This document shows positions 42,391 through 49,997 of a DNA stretch of 64,000 bases, piece after piece (positions within the stretch are counted from its first letter, which is position 1; each line of letters starts with the position of its first letter). A program made the position numbers and the translations under genes. The notes beneath the pieces were generated by a model. That model had not been told where the DNA came from. It saw only the letters and a list, made by a program, of their open reading frames with translations, and did no database searches. This stretch comes from Clostridia bacterium (GTDB lineage Bacteria > Bacillota > Clostridia > Oscillospirales > CAG-382), in the NCBI GenBank assembly GCA_017560085.1, contig JAFYPA010000064.1, positions 1 through 64,000 on the forward strand. The letters run 5' to 3'.

Positions 42391-44214
42391 TTATGCTTCG
42401 ATGGCATTCTCAAACTGCGAATAATAAAGCTCGGAATAAAAGCCCTTCTTTGCCATCAATTCCTCGTGTGTGCCCGTTTCGGCAATGCCTCCGTCACGAA
42501 GGACGATTATCTTGTCCGCGTGGCGTACCGTGGAAAGTCTGTGGGCTATTACAAAGCAGGTTTTGTCCTTCATAAGTGCTCGCATGGACTCCTGAATCTG
42601 CATTTCCGTTTCTGTGTCAACATTGGAGGTTGCCTCGTCAAGAATCAGCATTTTCGCATCAAGGAGCATTGCTCTTGCGATGGTGATAAGCTGCTTCTGT
42701 CCCTTGGAGATGTTTATGCCGTTGTCGGTAAGCACGGTATCGTAGCCATCGGGAAGTCTCATTATGTAGCTGTGGATTTTTGCAGCCTTTGCCGCAGATT
42801 CCACCTCTTCCCTTGTGACATTTTCCTTGCCGTAGGCTATGTTTTCGAATATCGTTCCGCCGAACAGCCAGGTGTCCTGAAGCACCATTGAGAATCCCTT
42901 GCGCAGGCTTTCTCTTGTCACGGAGTATATGCTGTTGTCATCTATTTTTATATCGCCCGAGTCAACGTCGTAAAAGCGCATAAGAAGGTTTATGATTGTG
43001 GTTTTGCCGGCACCCGTAGGGCCTACGATTGCTATCATTTCGCCACGGTTTGCCTTGAGGCTGAAGCCGTCGATTATCTTCTTTTCGGGGACATAGCCGA
43101 ATTCAACATTTTCAAGAAGGACATCACCGTAGATGCTCTCAAGCACCTTTGCATTTTCCGCATCGGGCTTTTCGGGGAGCTCGTCTATGAGTCTGAATAT
43201 TCTCTCCCCTGCGGAGAATGCGGACTGAAGGTCACCTGCTATGTTGGCTATTTCGTTTATGGGGCCGGAGAATTTTCTTGAATACAGAACGAAGGAGGAT
43301 ATTTCACGAAGTCCCAGCTTTCCGAAAAGGAGAAGTATCGCTCCGAAGATGCTTATAAGTGCGAGGGACAGATTGTTTATAAGGTTAATACCGGGGCCGT
43401 TGATTGTGCCGTAGTATTCGGATTTGGTGTAAGCCTCCACCGCCTCGTCGTTCTTTACGGAGAATTTGTCTATTACCGTTTGCTGTCTGAAGTAGGCTCT
43501 TGTGGTTTTCTGTCCCGAGAGCATTTCCTCGACAAAGCCGTTCATTTCGCCAAGCTTTGCGCTTCGCTTTTTGAAGAGCGGTCTTACAAGGCGTGTTACC
43601 GTAACCGTGAAAAGTGCGGACAGCGGAATTGTTACCAAAAATACAAGCACAAGCATCGGTGCTATCATAACCATCATTATAAAGGAGCCGACAATGGTTA
43701 TGGCACTTTTGCAAATCTGTATAAAATCGGAGGAAAGAGTTGAATTTACCGTGTCGATGTCGTAGGAAATAACGCTGATGATGTCGCCCGTCATATGCTT
43801 GTCGAAGAAGCTTACGGGGAGCGAGGTCAGTCTTTCAAAGACATCCTTTCGCATTTTGGATATTGTGTTTTTGCTTATAAGGTTTATTATTACCGTCAGG
43901 AAATATGAAAGTATGGCGGAAACAATATAGAATACAAGCATTAAATTAACGTAATACCACACCCTCGGGAAATTCGCCGTTCCCGGCTCTATGCCGATTG
44001 CCTCTATTGCCTTACCTGAAAGGTCGGGGCCTGCAAGAGCGAGGACATTACTTGCAACAACCATAACCGCCGCTAAAAACAGCAGTAATTTGTAGTCGTA
44101 GAGGTATCTCCACAGACGGAAAATAACGAATTTCTTCTGTCCCCTTGTCAGTTTTTCCTTGGCGTAGCTTCTGGGGTCATCTCTCTTGGTCTGTCTGTTG
44201 CCCATTCCGTTCAT
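42391..44214 (-). CDS. ABC exporter half-transporter (ATPase and permease), canonical Walker B
   Basis: 607 residues. Residues about 30-330 hold six transmembrane helices (type I exporter), and residues about 360-607 the ATPase: Walker A VGPTGAGKTT, a signature altered to NISKGQKQ instead of LSGGQ, Walker B MLILDEATSNVD with the catalytic Glu, and switch His in VIAHRLSTV. It is a partner of the next protein, whose gene overlaps it as ATGA. The asymmetric motifs fit a heterodimeric multidrug or lipid exporter of the BmrCD/TM287-288 type. The ribosome site is GAGGAGG. Confidence 0.93.
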   Translation of the reverse strand: MNGMGNRQTKRDDPRSYAKEKLTRGQKKFVIFRLWRYLYDYKLLLFLAAVMVVASNVLALAGPDLSGKAIEAIGIEPGTANFPRVWYYVNLMLVFYIVSAILSYFLTVIINLISKNTISKMRKDVFERLTSLPVSFFDKHMTGDIISVISYDIDTVNSTLSSDFIQICKSAITIVGSFIMMVMIAPMLVLVFLVTIPLSALFTVTVTRLVRPLFKKRSAKLGEMNGFVEEMLSGQKTTRAYFRQQTVIDKFSVKNDEAVEAYTKSEYYGTINGPGINLINNLSLALISIFGAILLLFGKLGLREISSFVLYSRKFSGPINEIANIAGDLQSAFSAGERIFRLIDELPEKPDAENAKVLESIYGDVLLENVEFGYVPEKKIIDGFSLKANRGEMIAIVGPTGAGKTTIINLLMRFYDVDSGDIKIDDNSIYSVTRESLRKGFSMVLQDTWLFGGTIFENIAYGKENVTREEVESAAKAAKIHSYIMRLPDGYDTVLTDNGINISKGQKQLITIARAMLLDAKMLILDEATSNVDTETEMQIQESMRALMKDKTCFVIAHRLSTVRHADKIIVLRDGGIAETGTHEELMAKKGFYSELYYSQFENAIEA

Positions 44215-45947
44215 GCCTGCACCTCCTCTCGCTGTGCGCCCATCTGGAGATCGGCAATTTTTCTGTAGGTGGGGCAGGATTCCATAAGCTCGTCGTGTGT
44301 TCCCTTGCCCGTTATACAGCCGTCGTCAAGGACGAGGATGAGGTCTGCGTTTTTGATGGAGCTGATTCTCTGTGCGATAATAACCGAGGTAAGCTCGCCG
44401 TAGCCTTCCGCAAGGGCACGACGGAGAAGTGAATCGGTTTTATAGTCGAGAGCGGACGAGGAGTCGTCCAGAATCAGAATTTCGGGATTACCTGCAAGGG
44501 CACGGGAAATGAGAAGCCTTTGCTTCTGACCGCCCGAAAGATTCGAGCCCTTGATTGTCAGCATATGGTCGAGGCCGTCCTTCAGCTTTGATATGAATTC
44601 ATAGCTCTGTGCGGCCTTACACGCCTTTATGATATCGTCGTCGGAAAGATTTCTTCCGAAATTTATGTTTTCGCGGATTGTATCGGCAAAAAGGAAGTCG
44701 CTCTGGAATGCAATGCCGAACATTGTGTGGAGCTTTTCCTCGGGGATTGTTCTTACGTCCTCGCCGCCGATTCTTATGCTTCCCGAATCAACATCGTAAA
44801 AGCGCATAAGAAGGTTTATTATTGTGGACTTTCCGCTACCCGTTGAGCCGATGATTCCGAGGGTTTCGCCCTTTTTGAGGGCAAAGCTTATGTCGGTAAG
44901 GTTGTTTTCCTTGCCGTTATAGGAGAAGCATACATTGTTGAACTCGATATGGCTTTCGGTTTTGATGTCGGAAAGGTCGCCTTCCTTTGCCATAACAGCC
45001 ATATCATCCTCGGCATCAAGCACCTCGGCTATTCTCTTGGCGGACACCATTCCCTTGGTGTTGAGAATGAAGATTCTTGTAATACCAAGAATGGCATTAA
45101 GCATTATTGTAAAATAGGTAAGAAATGCGATTATAGCTCCGGGGCGGCTGAGACCCGCATTGATTCTGTATGCTCCGACAAGAACTACCGCAACAAGACC
45201 TATATTGAGTATAAGCGTTGTCAGAGGATTTGACAGTCCCATAACATTTGCCGCTTTTCGCTCGGAGGAGGCAAGCTCCTCGTTGACGTTATTGAAGCGC
45301 TTCTTTTCGTATTCGGTTTTGGAAAGAGCCTTGATTACACGGATTCCCGTGATGTTTTCCTGCACGGTTTTGACCATATTGTCAAGCTTTTCCTGAACGG
45401 TTTTGTATATCGGCACGCCGAGCTTTGTGCAGACAAGCACCACAAGGCTTACAAGCGGAATCATAGCACAAAGAACAAGGGAAAGGGTTACGTCCATTGT
45501 CATTGTAAGGATTATACCGCCCATAAGGAGAATGGGAGCGCGCACGCCCATTCGCTGTACTCTGTTCATAAACTGATTTACGATATAGGTATCGGAGGTA
45601 AGCCTTGAAATAAGGGAGCTTTCCGTGAACTCGTCGCACCTTTTGGAGGACAGGTGTGTTATCTTGGAGAACAGGTCGTATCTTATCGCTCTTGTTGCCT
45701 TACCCGACGTTACAGCCGCCATTCTGTTTGCGGCAATATTCCACCAAAGACCGAGAAAGGAGCATACCACCATAAGAACACCGAGAAGGATAACCATACG
45801 GATATTTTTCGTAGGAATTACATCATCGATGATGATTTCAAGAAGGTACGGCAGAAAAAGCTCTGTCATTGTGGCGGCAAATTTTATTATAAGTCCGAAA
45901 ATCATATGCCACATATACGGACGGAGATATTTTAGTATCAGCTTCAT
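44211..45947 (-). CDS. ABC exporter half-transporter with degenerate catalytic site
   Basis: 578 residues from the ATG at 45947 (GAGGAGG upstream; earlier in-frame starts lack a site). It has six transmembrane helices, then an ATPase with Walker A GSTGSGKST, canonical signature NLSGGQKQR, but Walker B EILILDDSSSALD, where Asp replaces the catalytic Glu, and IIAQRISS, where Gln replaces the switch His. It therefore carries the non-hydrolysing site of the heterodimer, opposite the altered signature of its partner. It is first in the two-gene operon. Confidence 0.93.
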   Translation of the reverse strand: MKLILKYLRPYMWHMIFGLIIKFAATMTELFLPYLLEIIIDDVIPTKNIRMVILLGVLMVVCSFLGLWWNIAANRMAAVTSGKATRAIRYDLFSKITHLSSKRCDEFTESSLISRLTSDTYIVNQFMNRVQRMGVRAPILLMGGIILTMTMDVTLSLVLCAMIPLVSLVVLVCTKLGVPIYKTVQEKLDNMVKTVQENITGIRVIKALSKTEYEKKRFNNVNEELASSERKAANVMGLSNPLTTLILNIGLVAVVLVGAYRINAGLSRPGAIIAFLTYFTIMLNAILGITRIFILNTKGMVSAKRIAEVLDAEDDMAVMAKEGDLSDIKTESHIEFNNVCFSYNGKENNLTDISFALKKGETLGIIGSTGSGKSTIINLLMRFYDVDSGSIRIGGEDVRTIPEEKLHTMFGIAFQSDFLFADTIRENINFGRNLSDDDIIKACKAAQSYEFISKLKDGLDHMLTIKGSNLSGGQKQRLLISRALAGNPEILILDDSSSALDYKTDSLLRRALAEGYGELTSVIIAQRISSIKNADLILVLDDGCITGKGTHDELMESCPTYRKIADLQMGAQREEVQA

Positions 45948-46102
45948 TTCTCTGCCTCCTCTCTTTTTTGTGAAAGCTGCTGAACAATAGGTCTTTATCT
46001 TTAGGAAATATATTCTTTTAAGACCGCATATTACCAATTATTATACTACCCCACCGCTTATATTGTCAATAGCTTCGGGGAAATATGTTAAAAGTAACAA
46101 AT

Positions 46103-46183
46103 ATTCCTACAGAATTTGTGGGTTATTGCACCAATGCATAGAATTCCTACAAACTTTAGAGGAAATGCTTGACAAATTCCTAC
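46103..46183 (+). promoter_or_regulatory. Three direct ATTCCTAC repeats, probable Rrf2-regulator operators
   Basis: ATTCCTAC occurs at 46103-46110, 46143-46150 and 46176-46183; the last lies between the -35 and -10 boxes of the cysE promoter, a repressor position. The middle copy is followed by AGAGGAAAT, giving an imperfect palindrome. The regulator gene at 47166 in the same operon is the likely reader. Confidence 0.55.
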
Positions 46184-46197
46184 TGTGATGGTATACT
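46169..46197 (+). promoter_or_regulatory. Promoter of the cysE operon
   Basis: TTGACA, 17 bases, TATACT. Confidence 0.88.
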
Positions 46198-46249
46198 TTA
46201 AGTGAAGTAAAAATACTGCTTCACTATACACCGAAAAGAGGTGCAGAAT

Positions 46250-47149
46250 ATGAACGCTTACAGCGAAGAGCAAATCAAGAAAATCACCGCATCACTTATA
46301 GAAAATCACGGTGAATGCGACCTTATAAACAAGGAATGCGCAAAGCCTCTGCCCAACAGAGATGCAATCATCGAAGTAATAAGAGAGCTTCGCAAGGTAA
46401 TATTCCCCGGCTATTTTGACAACAATCAGTGCTCCTCGGGACTTTCCGAATTCCACGTCGGTGAGCTTCTCTCAAGAATTTTCAGAATACTCTCCACACA
46501 GATTGAGATTGCCTTTAACTACAGAAACGAGGAAGGTTTATCAAAGGAGCAGATAAAGGAAAAGAGCGAAAAGATTACCACGGGACTTTTCCAGAAGCTT
46601 CCCTACATTCAGCAGATGCTTTACAAGGATGTTCAGGCGTTCTACGACGGCGACCCTGCGGCAAAGAGCAAGGAGGAGATTATTTTCTCTTACCCCGGAC
46701 TTGTTGCAATCTACGTTTACAGAATTTCCCACGTTCTCTACTGCGCAAATGTGCCCTTCATTCCGAGAATTATGAGTGAATACGCTCATTCCAGAACGGG
46801 CATTGACATAAACTCCGGTGCGGTTATCGGTGAGTACTTCTTCATCGACCACGGCACGGGCATTGTAATAGGTGAAACAACAATCATCGGAAGCGGTGTC
46901 AAGATTTATCAGGGCGTAACCCTCGGCGGTCTTTCCACAAGAGGCGGTCAGGCTCTCAAGGGCGTCAAGAGACATCCCACCATCAAGGACAATGTTACCA
47001 TTTATTCCGGTGCATCCATTCTCGGCGGTGATACCGTTATCGGCGAGGAGGCTGTAATCGGCGGTAACTGCTTTATTACAGAATCCGTTCCTGCGAAAAC
47101 AACGGTTATTCTTAAGAATCCCGACCTTGTTTTCAAGGGCAGAAAGTAA
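46250..47149 (+). CDS. cysE: Serine O-acetyltransferase
   Basis: 299 residues from the ATG at 46250 (AAAGAGGTG upstream; a GTG at 46241 sits inside that site). A helical N-terminal domain of about 170 residues precedes a left-handed beta-helix of hexapeptide repeats (IDINSGAVIGEYFFIDHGTG, VIGETTIIGSGVKIYQGVTL, IYSGASILGGDTVIGEEAVI). The His-Asp pair in FIDHGTG and the His of KRHPTI match SATs. It makes O-acetylserine, the precursor for cysteine synthase. It heads an operon with an Rrf2 regulator and cysteine desulfurase, linking cysteine supply to Fe-S assembly. Confidence 0.93.
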   Translation: MNAYSEEQIKKITASLIENHGECDLINKECAKPLPNRDAIIEVIRELRKVIFPGYFDNNQCSSGLSEFHVGELLSRIFRILSTQIEIAFNYRNEEGLSKEQIKEKSEKITTGLFQKLPYIQQMLYKDVQAFYDGDPAAKSKEEIIFSYPGLVAIYVYRISHVLYCANVPFIPRIMSEYAHSRTGIDINSGAVIGEYFFIDHGTGIVIGETTIIGSGVKIYQGVTLGGLSTRGGQALKGVKRHPTIKDNVTIYSGASILGGDTVIGEEAVIGGNCFITESVPAKTTVILKNPDLVFKGRK

Positions 47150-47165
47150 AATCGGGTGATTTGAT

Positions 47166-47579
47166 ATGATGATTTCAACAAAAGGCCGTTATGCACTCCG
47201 TGTTATGATTGACCTTGCAAGACACGAAAGAGATGAGTTCGTCTCGCTCAAGGGTATTTCCGAAAGGCAGCAGATTTCAATGAAATATCTTGAAGCTATC
47301 GTGGCGGTGCTCAACAAGGCGGATTTCCTTCAGTCTCAGAGAGGCAAGGACGGCGGATACAGACTTGCTAAAAATCCGAGTGAGTACACAATCGGCTCCG
47401 TTTTAAAGCTTACCGAGGGCTCACTTGCTCCCGTTGCCTGCCTTGAGGGCGGATGCGACACGGTATGTCAGAGTGCGGACGGATGTATTACGCTTCCGCT
47501 CTGGCAGAAGCTTGACGGCATTATAGACAATTATCTCGAAGGCGTAACGCTTCAGGATTTGATTGACGGCAAGGTATAA
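47166..47579 (+). CDS. Rrf2 family transcriptional regulator (IscR/CymR-like)
   Basis: 137 residues. The winged helix is MISTKGRYALRVMIDLARH then GISERQQISMKYLEAIVAVL. The segment ACLEGGCDTVCQSADGC keeps the three Cys positions that ligate a [2Fe-2S] cluster in IscR, although spacing should be checked. It probably senses Fe-S cluster status or cysteine supply and represses the cysE-nifS-nifU operon in which it sits, via the ATTCCTAC repeats. The start could be either of two adjacent ATG codons. Confidence 0.92.
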   Translation: MMISTKGRYALRVMIDLARHERDEFVSLKGISERQQISMKYLEAIVAVLNKADFLQSQRGKDGGYRLAKNPSEYTIGSVLKLTEGSLAPVACLEGGCDTVCQSADGCITLPLWQKLDGIIDNYLEGVTLQDLIDGKV

Positions 47580-47643
47580 TTTTCAAGGATAAAAGGCAAA
47601 TTAAAACAAAGAGTTTTTCACATAAAAGAAAGGAATGGCGGAT

Positions 47644-48831
47644 ATGACAATCTACGCAGACAACGCCGCAACGACAAAAACAAGTAAAAAAGCAATAGAG
47701 GCTATGCTCCCCTATTTCGACAAGATATACGGCAACCCCTCCAGCCTTCACACGGTAGGTCAGGAGGCTAAGGAGGCACTTACGGAGGCGAGAGAAAGAA
47801 TCGCAAAATGTCTCGGTGCGGAAACAAACGAAATCTACTTTACATCAGGCGGAAGCGAGGCGGACAATCAGGCTATCGTCTCTGCGGCTGTAAACGGTGC
47901 AAAGAAGGACAAGAAGCACATTATCTCCACAAAGTTTGAGCATCACGCAGTTCTTCATACTCTCAAGAAGCTTCAGAAGCAGGGCTATGAGGTAACCTAC
48001 CTTGATGTTCACGAAAACGGTATCGTTACCGCAAACGAGGTTAAGGCGGCAATCAAGCCCGAAACCTGCCTTGTTACAATTATGTACGCAAACAACGAAA
48101 TCGGTACGATTCAGCCTATAGCGGAAATCGGTAAGGTTTGCCGTGAGGCGGGAGTTCCCTTCCACACTGATGCTGTTCAGGCGGTGGGACATCTTCATAT
48201 CGATGTTAAAGAGCAGAATATAGATATGCTTTCCCTCTCTGCGCATAAGTTCCACGGTCCCAAGGGCGTTGGTGCGCTCTATGTTAAGAAGGGAATCATC
48301 CTTTCCAACATCATTGAGGGCGGTGCACAGGAAAGAGGCAAGAGAGCAGGTACGGAAAACATCCCCGAAATTATGGGAATGGCGGCAGCTCTTGAGGATG
48401 CAATTGCAGATCTCGATAAGAATTCCGCATATGTTAAGGGACTCCGCGATAAGCTCATCGAGGGACTTTCAAAAATCCCCCATGCAAAGATAAACGGTGA
48501 CCTTGAAAAGAGACTTCCCGGAAACGTAAACATCTGCTTTGAGGGTATCGAGGGTGAATCTCTCCTTCTCCTTCTCGACGCACACGGAATCTGCGCTTCA
48601 TCCGGCTCTGCGTGCACATCGGGCTCACTTGATCCCAGCCATGTTCTTCTCTCATTGGGTCTCCCCCACGAGGTTGCACACGGCTCACTCCGTCTCTCCC
48701 TTTGCGAGGAAAACACGGAAGAGGAAATCGACGTGATTCTTGAGAAGGTTCCCGAGGTTGTAAATTATCTCCGTAATATGAGCCCGGTTTGGGAAGATCT
48801 GGAGAGTGGGAAAAAGGCACACATTATCTGA
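47644..48831 (+). CDS. nifS: Cysteine desulfurase (NifS type)
   Basis: 395 residues from the ATG at 47644 ([17 protein letters not shown] nine bases upstream). It has the PLP lysine in [14 protein letters not shown] near residue 200, [10 protein letters not shown] and THxDAVQ-type cofactor contacts ([11 protein letters not shown]), and the catalytic Cys in [17 protein letters not shown] near residue 325. It takes sulfur from cysteine and passes it to the scaffold encoded 184 bases downstream. Group I desulfurase features and context point to Fe-S cluster assembly. Confidence 0.95.
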   Translation: MTIYADNAATTKTSKKAIEAMLPYFDKIYGNPSSLHTVGQEAKEALTEARERIAKCLGAETNEIYFTSGGSEADNQAIVSAAVNGAKKDKKHIISTKFEHHAVLHTLKKLQKQGYEVTYLDVHENGIVTANEVKAAIKPETCLVTIMYANNEIGTIQPIAEIGKVCREAGVPFHTDAVQAVGHLHIDVKEQNIDMLSLSAHKFHGPKGVGALYVKKGIILSNIIEGGAQERGKRAGTENIPEIMGMAAALEDAIADLDKNSAYVKGLRDKLIEGLSKIPHAKINGDLEKRLPGNVNICFEGIEGESLLLLLDAHGICASSGSACTSGSLDPSHVLLSLGLPHEVAHGSLRLSLCEENTEEEIDVILEKVPEVVNYLRNMSPVWEDLESGKKAHII

Positions 48832-48856
48832 TGACGGATGTGAGGGGCGGATTAAA

Positions 48857-48886
48857 ATGCATAATGCATAATGCATAATGCATAAT
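48857..48886. repeat. Heptamer tandem repeat ATGCATA x 4.3
   Basis: Four perfect ATGCATA units and AT, in the nifS-nifU spacer. A related heptamer repeat lies at 62910. The spacer also holds a GCTTTTTT/AAAAAAGC hairpin at 48941-48958. Confidence 0.85.
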
Positions 48887-49015
48887 CAAGACCGCAAGCG
48901 GGCTTGACGAGTGGAGCCAATAAGTCAAATTTTTTGCCGAGCTTTTTTCTAAAAAAGCGAGCCGTCGGAGACCTCTCGTAAAAAAAGATTATAATTTTGA
49001 AAGGAATATAAAGCT

Positions 49016-49456
49016 ATGTTATACAGTGAAAAGGTAATGGATCATTTTAAGAATCCGAGGAACGTTGGTAAGATGGATGATGCTGACGGAGTCGGTGAGG
49101 TAGGTAATGCCAAGTGTGGAGATATTATGAAGATATATCTCAAGATTGAGGATGGTATTATTGTTGATGCCAAGTTCAACACATTTGGTTGCGGATCTGC
49201 TATTGCTACGAGCTCTATGGCTACAGAGATGATTAAGGGCAAGAAGGTTGAGGAGGCTCTTGAGCTTACCAACAAGGCTGTTGTTGAGGCTCTTGACGGA
49301 CTTCCGCCTGCGAAGATTCACTGCTCGGTTCTTGCTGAGGAGGCTGTTAAGGCGGCTATCAAGAACTACTACGATAAGAACGGTATCGAATACGATAAGA
49401 AGATGTTCTGTGACGGCGACTGCTGTCATTGCCACGCTCACGACGACGAGGAATAA
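49016..49456 (+). CDS. nifU: NifU/IscU-like Fe-S cluster scaffold with Cys/His-rich tail
   Basis: 146 residues. The three scaffold cysteines and the Asp are in AKCGDIM, TFGCGSAIA and KIHCSVLAEEA, as in IscU. The body ends near residue 128 and is followed by an unusual tail, CDGDCCHCHAHDDEE, with four Cys and two His that could bind metal. It receives sulfur from NifS and assembles clusters for transfer. The gene follows nifS after a repeat-containing spacer with its own ribosome site (GAAAGGA). Confidence 0.93.
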   Translation: MLYSEKVMDHFKNPRNVGKMDDADGVGEVGNAKCGDIMKIYLKIEDGIIVDAKFNTFGCGSAIATSSMATEMIKGKKVEEALELTNKAVVEALDGLPPAKIHCSVLAEEAVKAAIKNYYDKNGIEYDKKMFCDGDCCHCHAHDDEE

Positions 49457-49461
49457 TTCTT

Positions 49462-49959
49462 ATGGCACGCATTGAAGGTCTGAGGCTTGAGATTGTCCCC
49501 TATTGCGACATATACAGAGAAAAGGTCATTGAAATGACGGTTTTCGCGTGGCAGGGGATTTTCGATGAGTACAAAAGAAGGCTCGGAGATAAGATGTTTT
49601 CCGATCTCTACGGAGACTGGAAGGAAACCAAGACCGCCCGAGTTATATCGGGTATGACATCGGGCAAGGGATATGTTGCTCTTGCCGAGGGAGAAATTGC
49701 GGGCTTCATTTATTACGTCACCGACGAAAAAAAGAAGCTTGGTACAGTTGAGGAAAATGCGGTTTCCGAGGAGTTTCTCGGCAACGGAATCGGCAGAAAA
49801 ATGTACGAATTCGTGCTTTCAAAAATGAAAGAGGACGGCATGATTTACGCTCAGGTCGGCACGGGGCTTGACGATGCCCATGCGCCTGCGAGAGTGAGTT
49901 ATATCAAGGCGGGCTTTGATAAGGCGCTTCCGAGCGTCAGACTATTCAAGGAACTATAA
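49462..49959 (+). CDS. GNAT family N-acetyltransferase
   Basis: 165 residues from the ATG at 49462, five bases after the nifU stop. The GNAT fold is recognisable: VIEMTVFAWQGIFDEY at the start, YVALAEGEIAGFIYYV (strand 4), and the acetyl-CoA loop EEFLGNGIGRKMYEFVL. YIKAGFDKALPSVRLFKEL is the typical C-terminal strand pair. The substrate is unknown. It ends the cysE-nifS-nifU unit, and a terminator follows. Confidence 0.88.
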   Translation: MARIEGLRLEIVPYCDIYREKVIEMTVFAWQGIFDEYKRRLGDKMFSDLYGDWKETKTARVISGMTSGKGYVALAEGEIAGFIYYVTDEKKKLGTVEENAVSEEFLGNGIGRKMYEFVLSKMKEDGMIYAQVGTGLDDAHAPARVSYIKAGFDKALPSVRLFKEL

Positions 49960-49963
49960 AATA

Positions 49964-49994
49964 AAACCGGGGTCGATTGACTCCGGTTTGTTTT
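49964..49994. terminator. Bidirectional terminator
   Basis: AAACCGG-g-GTC pairs with GAC-t-CCGGTTT around gatt, then GTTTTT; between the convergent acetyltransferase and glycyl-radical enzyme genes. Confidence 0.8.
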
Positions 49995-49997
49995 TGC

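Larger units (their letters stand above)
45948..46249. other. Divergent spacer between ABC exporter and cysE
   Basis: About 300 bases with no gene. It holds the cysE promoter and three ATTCCTAC repeats on the cysE side. No clear promoter box was picked out for the exporter. Confidence 0.6.
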
